DNA from: Candidatus Gastranaerophilales bacterium
GTDB lineage: Bacteria > Cyanobacteriota > Vampirovibrionia > Gastranaerophilales > Gastranaerophilaceae
Length of the DNA: 40,065 nt
Assembly: GCA_016282705.1 (NCBI GenBank)
Contig: JAEELO010000038.1
Span: 1-40,065, forward strand
Reading direction: 5' to 3'
This document shows, piece after piece, positions 16,877 through 24,300 of this stretch (its first letter is position 1; each line of letters opens with the position of its first letter). Under the pieces are notes generated by a model. The model searched no databases. It was not told the DNA's origin and saw only the letters and a list, made by a program, of their open reading frames with translations. The position numbers were made by a program, and so were the translations under genes.

Positions 16877-17062
16877 TTATACTTCTTCGAATTTTACATA
16901 AAACTCTGATTTTTCACGAACAAAAAGTAATTCGGGATGGTCAATACTTTTATACATAACCATTATCTGGTCATCATTTGCATTTGTGCAATTGATAACA
17001 TCATCACGAATTACTTCATAAAAATTTCCGTTTTTTATATTTCTATACTTTTTGGAAGACAT
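16877..17062 (-). CDS. DUF1653-like small protein
   Basis: The product has 61 residues. The pattern NGNFYEVI...DQIMVMYKSIDHPELLFVREKSEFYVKF follows the DUF1653 layout, in which a short beta-rich domain carries G-x-x-Y-x-V, MV-x-Y and W/F-V-R-x-x-x-x-F. The function of that family is unknown. Its start overlaps the last 20 bases of the methyltransferase gene, so translation is likely coupled and the two belong to one operon. The assignment rests on motif recall and is moderately secure. Confidence 0.65.
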   Translation of the reverse strand: MSSKKYRNIKNGNFYEVIRDDVINCTNANDDQIMVMYKSIDHPELLFVREKSEFYVKFEEV

Positions 17063-17915
17063 AAATATACTCGTGTTTAAATATATAAAAACCGCCGTTT
17101 AAAGAACGATACCGCCATAAATTAGCAGTTTTGCCTTTTGCTCTTTCGTTACCTTCCATATTTTTTACTATGGTTGCTTTATGTTTAAATCCGACTTCAC
17201 GCATTCTATAGCAGCACTCTGAACTCAACGGTACAATTTCACTGTTTTTATATTCATCACCTATAATTAATGCCGCAAATCTGCCTTTTTCAAGCATATC
17301 ATATCCGTTTTGTGCAACTTTTTTGAATAAATCATAAAACTCTTCAGGCGATGCACAATTAGACAAATCTTCTTTTCTGTCTGAAAATTTGATTATATCG
17401 TCATAAGGTGGATGAAGCACAAGAAATTGTGCTTTTTTGCTTCTCATTACGTCTAATCTTGCCTGTATTTTATCTTTAGTTTCCGGATTTGCACTATCTG
17501 CACATATTAAATTTACTTTGGTTACCAAATCTTTTTCATTAAATTTATTGGAAACAATTTCTGTTTGTTCCGGTTTTAATTCGACACCGATACATCTTCT
17601 GCCCATATTTAATGCTTCTATTGCACTTGTGCCTGAGCCTAAGAATAAATCTAATACAATATCATTCTTTTTTGTAAATCTTTCATATAATTGTTGTGCA
17701 ATTTGAGGTATATAATTACCGTGATAATCGTTGGAATGTCCGTTTGATTTATCTCTTGATGCAAATTCCCACCAAGTATCCGTTTTTATATGCGAATATT
17801 CTTTCCAATTATTTAAATCAATATCACTGTAGGGTTTTGTTTTTATCTTTTTAACTACCCGCAGGTCTGGTGTCTGTTCTTGTATTTTGACCTTTTTAGT
17901 ATTTTCTTTTCTCAC
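17043..17915 (-). CDS. Solitary DNA methyltransferase (N6-adenine or N4-cytosine type)
   Basis: The product has 290 residues from a GTG start at 17915, supported by GGGGA 7 bases upstream. The S-adenosylmethionine site VLDLFLGSGTSAIEALNMGRRCIGVELKP (about 96-125) has the FxGSGT form of N4/N6 amino-methyltransferases. It is preceded by the helix YIPQIAQQLYERF (motif X-like). The catalytic motif IV is LHPPYDDIIKFS (about 167-178), His replacing the usual Asp, Asn or Ser, and it follows motif I. The end, SLNGGFYIFKHEYIYVFQKV, resembles the C-terminus of phage and solitary methylases. No restriction endonuclease lies beside it, so it is more likely regulatory or protective than part of a restriction system. 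The target sequence is unknown. Confidence 0.82.
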   Translation of the reverse strand: MRKENTKKVKIQEQTPDLRVVKKIKTKPYSDIDLNNWKEYSHIKTDTWWEFASRDKSNGHSNDYHGNYIPQIAQQLYERFTKKNDIVLDLFLGSGTSAIEALNMGRRCIGVELKPEQTEIVSNKFNEKDLVTKVNLICADSANPETKDKIQARLDVMRSKKAQFLVLHPPYDDIIKFSDRKEDLSNCASPEEFYDLFKKVAQNGYDMLEKGRFAALIIGDEYKNSEIVPLSSECCYRMREVGFKHKATIVKNMEGNERAKGKTANLWRYRSLNGGFYIFKHEYIYVFQKV

Positions 17916-17930
17916 AATATTTCCCCAAAT

Positions 17931-17958
17931 ATATACTATACTTGTGTGTTTAGTATAT
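17931..17958. promoter_or_regulatory. Inverted repeat upstream of the methyltransferase gene
   Basis: ATATACTA (17931-17938) and TAGTATAT (17951-17958) are perfect inverted copies with a 12-base spacer, two helical turns centre to centre. The repeat overlaps TATA-like boxes 16-43 bases upstream of the GTG start. An operator for methyltransferase control is plausible but unproven. Confidence 0.4.
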
Positions 17959-18083
17959 AGAATTTAGGGCTTTTTCGTATCATATAAATTAATGATTTAT
18001 AAAAAATCATGGAAATCATGCAAAATAACATTAAAATACAGTTAATTTATAAATTCTTCCCTGCAAAAATATACAACATATAG

Positions 18084-18113
18084 TTGATGTTACAACATTA
18101 AAAAAAATATATT
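18084..18113 (+). promoter_or_regulatory. Candidate sigma-70-type promoter of the flagellar cluster
   Basis: TTGATG (18084-18089), an 18-base spacer and TATATT (18108-18113) put +1 near 18120, 26 bases before the first start codon. No sigma-28-like TAAA/GCCGATAA pattern is seen in this 230-base gap. Confidence 0.4.
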
Positions 18114-18145
18114 GTATATTTGAGGGATAGAGATTAGGGCAAGTA

Positions 18146-19357
18146 ATGACAACTTTAATTTCGGAAACAAGTAAAGAAATAAATAAAAACGGAAGTCTTT
18201 TTAATGACTTTCCTTGGTATTATTCAATTTTTTTGAAAAAGATTCAAAATTCTACAGATGACTTTTTTAGAAAAGATTTTGACCTGAGATTAATAAGCAT
18301 TTCATACGAAAAAAATATTTTGTTTTATGGCGATGAGTATTTTGTGAATAAAATAAAAATAAACAAAAATTCCTCAATAATAATAAAATTGTCATCATCA
18401 CTGGTATCTTCTATACTTGATAATACTTTAGGAATATCAAACAATAAATTTTCATTAAAAACATTAACTGATATAGAACAAAATCTTATAAATGATTTTT
18501 CTTCATATATTTATAAAAACATTGAACAATATATCAATAAAACTGAAGTTAACAGAAAAGTAATACAGAATTCCAAAGAATATAATTTTACTTTTTATAT
18601 AAAATACGGTCAAAAACACGCAGGGAAATTAATAATATCCATACCTGAATATATGTTGCCTAAAATAGAAGAAGAAAAACGCAAAGAAATATTTAATATA
18701 GATGATTTTGAATCAACATATGTAAATGTAAGTATAGGAACAGGTTCAACAAGAGTGCCGTTAACTGAAGTAAAAGCACTTGAAGAAGGAGACCTTATAG
18801 TTCTTGAAAACAGTGATATAAACAAAATGTCGGTATTATGGAACGGCAAAGAGGTAAAATTTGCCATAGCACCAAACCCTTCATTAATAATAAGCATTGA
18901 TAGTAACGGAGGCGATAAAATGGAAGACGAAACAAACACAAATTCACAGAATATGTGGGATTCTATCCTTGTTGATATTGTTGCGGAATTTGATAATGTA
19001 AAACTTTCGCTCGGTGAATTGAAACAGATATCAGAAGGTCTTGTTATTGACGTCGGTTCTGTTTACGACAATAAAATAAAGCTTAGAGTGGAAAATCAAA
19101 TTGTTGCGACAGGAGAGCTAGTAATTTTAAACGACAGGTATGCCGTAAGAATTGACAAGGTAAAAAAGAGTAAAGAAGAAGCAGCAAAACAGCCTGCGGC
19201 TAAAGTACAAAATACAGCACCGGCAAAAAAAGCCGAGCAGCCGAAAGAACAGCAAAAGAAGCTGGCAAATGTAAAAACTCCTGCAAAGAATAAAGCAGCA
19301 AAAGAAGATGAGAATTTTGATTACAGCGATTTTGAAATAGAAGATGAAAGTATATAA
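18146..19357 (+). CDS. Flagellar switch protein with FliM-like and two SpoA domains (FliM/FliN or SctQ-like)
   Basis: The product has 403 residues. Residues about 40-170 look like the middle domain of FliM/FliY (IIIKLSSSLVSSILDNTLG, then SLKTLTDIEQNLINDF). A first SpoA (C-ring) domain covers about 191-251 and a second, FliN-like, about 271-339 (VDIVAEFDNVKLSLGELKQISEGLVIDVG...VATGELVILNDRYAVRI). An Ala/Lys/acidic tail runs 340-403. In standard flagella these two SpoA domains sit in separate FliM and FliN; one chain with both is the layout of injectisome SctQ. The FliM N-terminal CheY-binding peptide (DEIDALL-like) is absent. fliO-fliP-fliQ-fliR follow with short gaps, so a flagellar role is most likely. 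An internal start at 18920 is described separately. Confidence 0.82.
   Translation: MTTLISETSKEINKNGSLFNDFPWYYSIFLKKIQNSTDDFFRKDFDLRLISISYEKNILFYGDEYFVNKIKINKNSSIIIKLSSSLVSSILDNTLGISNNKFSLKTLTDIEQNLINDFSSYIYKNIEQYINKTEVNRKVIQNSKEYNFTFYIKYGQKHAGKLIISIPEYMLPKIEEEKRKEIFNIDDFESTYVNVSIGTGSTRVPLTEVKALEEGDLIVLENSDINKMSVLWNGKEVKFAIAPNPSLIISIDSNGGDKMEDETNTNSQNMWDSILVDIVAEFDNVKLSLGELKQISEGLVIDVGSVYDNKIKLRVENQIVATGELVILNDRYAVRIDKVKKSKEEAAKQPAAKVQNTAPAKKAEQPKEQQKKLANVKTPAKNKAAKEDENFDYSDFEIEDESI
18908..18922 (+). promoter_or_regulatory. Internal ribosome binding site and ATG inside the switch-protein gene
   Basis: GGAGG (18908-18912), a 7-base spacer and ATG (18920-18922) lie in frame with the large gene, at codon 259. 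The sequence between the two SpoA domains therefore carries a full consensus Shine-Dalgarno at ideal spacing, stronger than that of most genes in the window. Confidence 0.65.
18920..19357 (+). CDS. Probable internal translation product: stand-alone FliN-like protein
   Basis: Initiation at the internal ATG would give a 145-residue protein, MEDETNTNSQNMWDSILVDI..., consisting of a short acidic lead, the second SpoA domain and the charged tail. This is the size and layout of FliN. Injectisome SctQ genes (Yersinia yscQ, Salmonella spaO) are known to make such a C-terminal SpoA product from an internal start, and the short form partners with the long one. By analogy the cell could obtain both FliM-like and FliN-like subunits from one gene. 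This is an inference from the ribosome binding site; the product has not been observed. Confidence 0.55.
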   Translation: MEDETNTNSQNMWDSILVDIVAEFDNVKLSLGELKQISEGLVIDVGSVYDNKIKLRVENQIVATGELVILNDRYAVRIDKVKKSKEEAAKQPAAKVQNTAPAKKAEQPKEQQKKLANVKTPAKNKAAKEDENFDYSDFEIEDESI

Positions 19358-19366
19358 GGATAAATT

Positions 19367-19714
19367 ATGAACAGTTACTTAACGCATTTTATTTTATACA
19401 CTTTTGCAATGATTGGGTTTATAGGTCTTGCATTATTCGTATATAAAAAGAGTGTATGTTCTTCACCGACATCTAAAGACAAAAGTTTTTTATCTGTAGA
19501 AAATTCATTGAAATTATCTGCAACAAAGACAGTATATGTAATTAAAGCAGGCAATGAAAAATTTTTAATAGCAGGTGATGCAGCTAATACAACAATGCTT
19601 GCAAAATTGGATAAAAATTCTCAATCACAAACTATTGATTATATAAATACGGAAAGAAACTTATCGGAAATTCAATCCGTAAAGAAGCAAGTACAAAGAA
19701 TAAACAGAGGATAA
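19367..19714 (+). CDS. fliO: FliO-like flagellar export assembly protein
   Basis: The product has 115 residues. A single membrane segment (about 7-28) is followed by a short cytoplasmic domain with SLKLSATKTVYVIKAGNEKFLIAGDAANTTMLAKL, the FliO pattern of L-x-x-x-K-x-V-Y-V-I-x-x-G-N-E-x-F-L-I. FliO helps assemble the FliP/FliR core and is poorly conserved. Its place immediately before fliP supports the call, and it favours a flagellar rather than an injectisome apparatus, because injectisomes lack FliO. The ribosome binding site AAGGA lies 6 bases before the ATG. Confidence 0.8.
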   Translation: MNSYLTHFILYTFAMIGFIGLALFVYKKSVCSSPTSKDKSFLSVENSLKLSATKTVYVIKAGNEKFLIAGDAANTTMLAKLDKNSQSQTIDYINTERNLSEIQSVKKQVQRINRG

Positions 19715-19715
19715 A

Positions 19716-20357
19716 ATGGATACAGTTTTAAGAGATTTAAACCCCGTACTTCAATTATTAATGGTAATGGCGATTTTTTCGTTCATACCATTTATGTTTG
19801 TATGTATGACAAGTTTTCTAAGATATGCTATAGTATTTGGTTTTTTAAAACAGGCGCTTGGAGCTCAGCAAATTCCACCGGCAATAGTACTTGTCGGATT
19901 ATCAATAATTTTAACATTCTATACAATGGGCCCTGTTTTTCAGCAAATGTATGAAGTCGGCTCCAAACCATATCAAGAAAACGGCTCAATCGTAATGGCA
20001 ATCAGTGAAGGTTCAAAACCATTAAAAGAATTTATGTTGAAGCAAACAAGAGAAGATGATTTGGCATTTTTCGTTCAACTGGCAAGAAAAGAAGCACCAA
20101 GGACTGTCGAAGAAGTAACCATTTGGGAAGTTGCACCGGCATACATTCTTAGTGAACTTAAAACCGCTTTCGAAATAAGTTTTATCGTATTTGTACCATT
20201 CATTGTTCTTGACTTGGTAATTGCGAACGTACTTCTGGCTCTTGGTATGTTTATGTTGTCGCCTACAATTATTTCGCTGCCGTTTAAACTGCTGATATTT
20301 ATTGCCGTTGACGGTTGGGGATTAATTATAAACGGTCTTGTAGGAAGTTTTAACTAG
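19716..20357 (+). CDS. fliP: Flagellar export gate protein FliP
   Basis: The product has 213 residues. The family core is clear: MTSFLRYAIVFGFLKQALGAQQIPPAIVLVGLSIILTFYTMGPV (about 32-75), the periplasmic stretch with FMLKQTREDDLAFFVQLA, and YILSELKTAFEISFIVFVPFIVLDLVIANVLLALGMFMLSP (about 148-188). FliP forms the export pore with FliQ and FliR. Many FliP proteins have a cleaved N-terminal signal sequence and about 245 residues; this one begins directly before the first membrane helix. The AGAGGAT ribosome binding site overlaps the end of fliO, and the start is 2 bases after the fliO stop, so translation is coupled. Confidence 0.93.
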   Translation: MDTVLRDLNPVLQLLMVMAIFSFIPFMFVCMTSFLRYAIVFGFLKQALGAQQIPPAIVLVGLSIILTFYTMGPVFQQMYEVGSKPYQENGSIVMAISEGSKPLKEFMLKQTREDDLAFFVQLARKEAPRTVEEVTIWEVAPAYILSELKTAFEISFIVFVPFIVLDLVIANVLLALGMFMLSPTIISLPFKLLIFIAVDGWGLIINGLVGSFN

Positions 20358-20366
20358 GATATTATT

Positions 20367-20867
20367 ATGGATATATTAATAGAATATTTCGCAAAAGGTT
20401 TAATAACAATGTTAATGATAGCAATGCCTTGTGTATTAACAGCAGCTATCATAGGTTTAATAGTCGGTATCTTACAGGCCGTAACACAGGTTCAAGAACA
20501 GACAATTGCAGCTGCACCAAAAATATTTGCAGTATTCCTTGTAATTATTATATTAGGAACAGGTTATTTAAGATTGCTCACAAATTTATTTAGTGAAGGT
20601 GCAAGCATTGCATTTAATGTAATTCCGAAAACAGATACATATGCACTCCCTCCGGACTATTATAACTACACAAAGCCATTTATTGATGAAATGAAAACAG
20701 ACATGCGAAAAGATATGACGCCGATGGCTAATATTTTGAATAATGCAGCAAGACCAAACAGTATTGCACAAAAGGAAAGATACAGTTTGACAAGAAACAG
20801 AGCAATGAATATCCCGACTCCAAACCTTGCCGAACAAAAAAGAATTAATGAAAACAGAAGAAACTAA
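20367..20867 (+). CDS. fliQ: Flagellar export protein FliQ with a long C-terminal extension
   Basis: The product has 166 residues, about twice the usual 85-90. Residues 1-85 are normal FliQ: a first membrane helix, LIVGILQAVTQVQEQTIAAAPKI and a second helix followed by LTNLF. Residues 89-166 form a hydrophilic tail rich in Asn, Arg, Pro and Lys (PPDYYNYTKPFIDEMKTDMRKD...). The extension is in frame, uses similar codons and runs up to the overlap with fliR (TAATG), so it is not a read-through artefact. FliQ is a gate component; the role of the tail is unknown, and if the C-terminus faces the cytoplasm it could contact soluble export factors (inference). Confidence 0.88.
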   Translation: MDILIEYFAKGLITMLMIAMPCVLTAAIIGLIVGILQAVTQVQEQTIAAAPKIFAVFLVIIILGTGYLRLLTNLFSEGASIAFNVIPKTDTYALPPDYYNYTKPFIDEMKTDMRKDMTPMANILNNAARPNSIAQKERYSLTRNRAMNIPTPNLAEQKRINENRRN

Positions 20868-21649
20868 TGCTTGATGTAATATTAAATGAATTTCCTAAAT
20901 ATTTTCCGGAAGTAAATAAAGTAATTGCAAGTGGACTTCCTATTTTTGCAAGGGTAATAGGACTTGTAAGAACCACACCGTTTCTACAGAGAAATGAAAT
21001 TCCCATGATTGCTAAAGTAGGCTTCGCTTTCTTATTTACAATTATGTTATCTTCGTTTTTACGTCCTGAAATTCCGCCTCAAGGCTTTTCTATAATATAT
21101 TCTATAATCATAAACTTTTTATGCGGAGCATTAATAGGATTTATAGTTAATTGTATAATTCAAGTTGTTGAATGCGGCGGTGATATGATAAATATGCAGC
21201 AAGGTGTATCTTCCGCCACGATTATGGATCCGACAACTTCATCCCAAGTTTCTATAATGGGAAGAATTTTCAGCATGCTAGGATTAATCATTTTTCTGGA
21301 AATCGGAGGTGCTTACTGGGCATTTAATGCATTTATAAGAAGTTTTGAAATATTCCCTGTATACAGTTCTTTTATTCCGTTAGACCAAATCGTAGACATG
21401 TCATATCTTATTAAAATAACGTCAAATGTTTTATATATAGGTTTACAAATAGCTTCACCTGTACTTATTGCGACATTAGGACAGGATATAATATTAGGTA
21501 TTATTTCTAAAACCGCACCGCAGGTTAACGTATTCCAAATGAGTTTCCTTTTTAAACCCTGTCTGGGTGCTGCAATCCTTCTTATAGTTATGCCTTCTAT
21601 CTTTAATGTTATTTGTGACTTCTTTTTATCATTTTCTAATATTTTTTAG
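20867..21649 (+). CDS. fliR: Flagellar export gate protein FliR
   Basis: The product has 260 residues, the normal family length, with six membrane segments. Family features include FARVIGLVRTTPFLQRNEIPMIAKVGFAFLFTIML near the N-terminus, the FNCGALIGFIVNCIIQVVECGGDMINMQQG-like central helix with VECGGDMINMQQGVSSATIMDP (about 101-122), and SPVLIATLGQDIILGIISKTAPQVNVFQMSF (about 196-226). It forms the core of the export gate with FliP and FliQ. Its ATG overlaps the fliQ stop as TAATG. flhB and flhA, which often follow, are not in the window, and no terminator is visible downstream. Confidence 0.92.
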   Translation: MLDVILNEFPKYFPEVNKVIASGLPIFARVIGLVRTTPFLQRNEIPMIAKVGFAFLFTIMLSSFLRPEIPPQGFSIIYSIIINFLCGALIGFIVNCIIQVVECGGDMINMQQGVSSATIMDPTTSSQVSIMGRIFSMLGLIIFLEIGGAYWAFNAFIRSFEIFPVYSSFIPLDQIVDMSYLIKITSNVLYIGLQIASPVLIATLGQDIILGIISKTAPQVNVFQMSFLFKPCLGAAILLIVMPSIFNVICDFFLSFSNIF

Positions 21650-21680
21650 TAAAAAAAATCAACATCAGTTTGATAAATGA

Positions 21681-21709
21681 TTGAAACTATATGAAATTTT
21701 GTATATAAT
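21681..21709 (+). promoter_or_regulatory. Sigma-70-type promoter of the small gene at 21741
   Basis: TTGAAA (21681-21686), a 17-base spacer and TATAAT (21704-21709) put +1 near 21716, giving a leader of about 25 bases. The small gene thus need not depend on the flagellar operon. Confidence 0.7.
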
Positions 21710-21740
21710 CTTCTTGTTATATAAAAACGGATAAGTCAAA

Positions 21741-21998
21741 ATGTTACCAATAGTAACTCAAGAACAATCAACATTATGTTTTGCGGAAATTTTCCAAGAT
21801 GTACATTCTTGGCGTAAAAAAATGATTCATTATATAAAGGACGAAAATCCCGAAATCAATTCAGCAATTATAGAAGCTGCTCAGAATACAGACTTAGACC
21901 CTAAGGCAGTTGCGCTTGGTGCATATATGACATATGTGCTTCTTGAAACGGCAATGAAAGAAGAAGCAGGTCAGCAAGTATTTACAATTGAAGAATAA
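21741..21998 (+). CDS. Small soluble protein of unknown function
   Basis: The product has 85 residues and is acidic and helical, with no signal peptide or membrane segment. It has its own good promoter (21681-21709) and only a weak GGAT ribosome binding site. The stop codon directly abuts the stop of the convergent gene at 21999, with no base between them. Its position after fliR could hint at a flagellar or regulatory role, but there is no motif to support it. Not recognised. Confidence 0.6.
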   Translation: MLPIVTQEQSTLCFAEIFQDVHSWRKKMIHYIKDENPEINSAIIEAAQNTDLDPKAVALGAYMTYVLLETAMKEEAGQQVFTIEE

Positions 21999-22352
21999 TC
22001 ATTCTAAAATTTTAATTTTATAATTTTGTATTGCTTCTTTTTGAATCAATTTTTTTTGATTTTCAAGGGTATTTTTTACTGCAAAAATCCAGCCATGTTC
22101 AGGATTAACAAATAAAAAGAATGCGGCTTCACTTTCAACGACTTTTGCAACATTATCTATAACCAATTCACCTTTATCAGATAAATTAAAAATAGTAAAA
22201 GATAACGGATTAGAAATAGAACTGTCTATATAGGCATCATACTTAATTTTACTTAGTCTGGTTGTATCTTTAATTAATACACCGTCTTTTTGTCCGGTAA
22301 CATGCTTGTATAAAAAAGTTATGATATCTTCTAAATTACTGTATCGGTTCAT
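21999..22352 (-). CDS. Small soluble protein of unknown function, coupled to the GGDEF/HD-GYP gene
   Basis: The product has 117 residues, probably cytoplasmic, of mixed alpha/beta character, with a central stretch AAFFLFVNPEHGWIFAVKNTLENQKKLIQ. Its start overlaps the last 17 bases of the upstream GGDEF/HD-GYP gene on the same strand, so the two should be translationally coupled and may act together. No family recognised. A receptor or modulator of the cyclic-di-GMP enzyme is one possibility, suggested by context only. Confidence 0.6.
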   Translation of the reverse strand: MNRYSNLEDIITFLYKHVTGQKDGVLIKDTTRLSKIKYDAYIDSSISNPLSFTIFNLSDKGELVIDNVAKVVESEAAFFLFVNPEHGWIFAVKNTLENQKKLIQKEAIQNYKIKILE

Positions 22353-24246
22353 TTTTAATCACATATACAAAGTTATCTACGAGGTCTTTACTCCATCTTT
22401 TGCCGGCTTCTTCCTGTATAATTTGAATGATTTTATCTATATCATATGCGTGTCTGTATGGTCTGTCTTGTGTCATAGCATAGAATGAATCAACAAGAAG
22501 AATAATTTGAGAGATTATAGGAATTTCCATTCCCGATTTATTTTCCGGATAACCTTGTCCGTCCCAGTTTTCGTGGTGGCTTTCTATAATGGGAATTATA
22601 TCCTGAACTGTAGAAATCGGTTTTAATATTTCTCTTGCAGCAATAATAGGATGCTGTTTTATTATATTTTTCTCATCTTCCGTCAGAGGCTCTTTCTTAT
22701 TTAATATATTTTCAGGAATTTTAATATTTCCTATATCATACAAAAGAATTGCAAGCTTTAACTTATCAATTTCTTCAGCAGGAATATCCAATTTTTTAGC
22801 AAGAAGTACGGCAAGAAGTAATTTTGATTTCGTAGTACCTGCTTTATACATATGGTTGTACGTTTGTGAAATCATATCTACAATTGAATATATTGTATCA
22901 TTTGCATTATTGGAATCTTGCTTTATTCTTTCCAACTTTTGATTAATAGATTTACAAACACTTTCATCTATCGGAATACGTTTTTTAGCAATAATATCCA
23001 TAAAGGTTTCAATCGCAGTTTGCTGCCAATTAGCATTATCTTGTATTAAAGCTAATTGAACCTGATTTCTTCCGTTAATTTTTGCTTTATACATTGCCTG
23101 ATCAGCTAATTCAATTAATTCATCTATTCTGTCAGAATGTTCAAGGAAGGTTGCAACTCCTATACTTGCGGTAACTCCGCCGATAGTATCAATAACTTGA
23201 TTTTCTATTGATTTTCTTATTCTTTCTGCTGCAATTAAAGCACCGTTTGAATCAACACCGGGAAGAAGCAAATTAAATTCCTCACCGCCTATTCTCGCGG
23301 GAATATCAATAGAACGGGCTTCTCTTTTCAACACATTAGAAATAGTTTTTATTGCCAAGTCGCCAAATTGATGACCATAAGTATCATTTATACGTTTTAA
23401 ATAGTCTAAATCCAAAGAAACAAGAGAGAACGGCTGTTTTAAACGCAATGACCTTTCTGCTTCTTTTACAATATTATCTTCAAAATATCTTCTGTTATAT
23501 AACCCTGTCAAAGGGTCTGTAACAGCTTGTTTTTTCACTTCCTCAAACAAACCCGCAACAGTAATTGCCAGTTCTATTTGGTTTGCGAACAATGATAAAA
23601 AGTTTGCTTCGGTATCAGTCGTTTCGGGTCTGTCTGAAACAACCATTACAAATCCAAAATTTTCTTCATTTTTATGCAGCGGAACAATAGTTGCTAATTT
23701 TGCCGTTATTCCGGTTATTACTTCTTTTAATTGTTCTTCCGTAAGAGCAGGAAAAAACATGTTTATTAATCCTTTTATATCAGGAGTTGATAATATTTGT
23801 CTTTCTTTTATTGCTTTTACTATTATTGAATTTTCCACATACGGAAGTTTATATGTTTCAATTGATTCATTAATTATTGAAAATGCTTTAGCAACATGTT
23901 TGCTGCTGGAATCAGATTTTACACTAAAATATAACTTATCATCGTGATCTTTTTCAATTTTAAATATTGCTACAAAATCATAATTCATATCTTCGTGAAG
24001 AATATGAACAATATTATCAAGCATATTAGACAGCGGCTGAGAAGAATTCATCATATCCCAAACACTGTTGAGTGTTAGAATTGTTTTATTTGCCTGCTCC
24101 AGTTCTTTTGTTCTTACGGCAATTTCTTCTTCCAATCTTGCATTTTTTTCATACAACTCAGAAAAATCGCGTCCGTGCGAATCGATAGACTTATCGATTT
24201 TCTTAATTTCCTTCATCAAACTTGTAAAATCTGAGAGTATGCCCAC
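22336..24246 (-). CDS. Sensor with coiled coil, GAF-like, GGDEF and degenerate HD-GYP domains
   Basis: The product has 636 residues from a GTG start and is cytoplasmic. An N-terminal coiled coil (about 28-60) leads into a GAF-like sensor (about 65-230), then a GGDEF domain (about 240-400) with active-site GGEEF at 320-324 and the RxxD inhibitory site R311-D314, so diguanylate cyclase activity is likely. The C-terminal domain (about 455-630) has HD-GYP landmarks IPENIL, LTEDEKNIIKQHP, HHE (557-559), GYP (565-567) and RPYRHA. However, the HD motif itself is Y503-D504 and the following G-K is G-N. It is thus probably a cyclase with a non-catalytic or altered phosphodiesterase domain. Downstream, 21999-22352 overlaps its end. 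Upstream lies a GT9 gene. Confidence 0.88.
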   Translation of the reverse strand: MGILSDFTSLMKEIKKIDKSIDSHGRDFSELYEKNARLEEEIAVRTKELEQANKTILTLNSVWDMMNSSQPLSNMLDNIVHILHEDMNYDFVAIFKIEKDHDDKLYFSVKSDSSSKHVAKAFSIINESIETYKLPYVENSIIVKAIKERQILSTPDIKGLINMFFPALTEEQLKEVITGITAKLATIVPLHKNEENFGFVMVVSDRPETTDTEANFLSLFANQIELAITVAGLFEEVKKQAVTDPLTGLYNRRYFEDNIVKEAERSLRLKQPFSLVSLDLDYLKRINDTYGHQFGDLAIKTISNVLKREARSIDIPARIGGEEFNLLLPGVDSNGALIAAERIRKSIENQVIDTIGGVTASIGVATFLEHSDRIDELIELADQAMYKAKINGRNQVQLALIQDNANWQQTAIETFMDIIAKKRIPIDESVCKSINQKLERIKQDSNNANDTIYSIVDMISQTYNHMYKAGTTKSKLLLAVLLAKKLDIPAEEIDKLKLAILLYDIGNIKIPENILNKKEPLTEDEKNIIKQHPIIAAREILKPISTVQDIIPIIESHHENWDGQGYPENKSGMEIPIISQIILLVDSFYAMTQDRPYRHAYDIDKIIQIIQEEAGKRWSKDLVDNFVYVIKNEPIQ

Positions 24247-24300
24247 TAATTCTTACCAAGATACCTATAGCAATATATGTATTATATACCCTTTTTTATA

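Noticed and set aside
17916-18145. Sigma-28 flagellar promoter before the switch-protein gene
   Set aside because: No TAAA-N15-GCCGATAA-like pattern; a sigma-70-like pair fits better.
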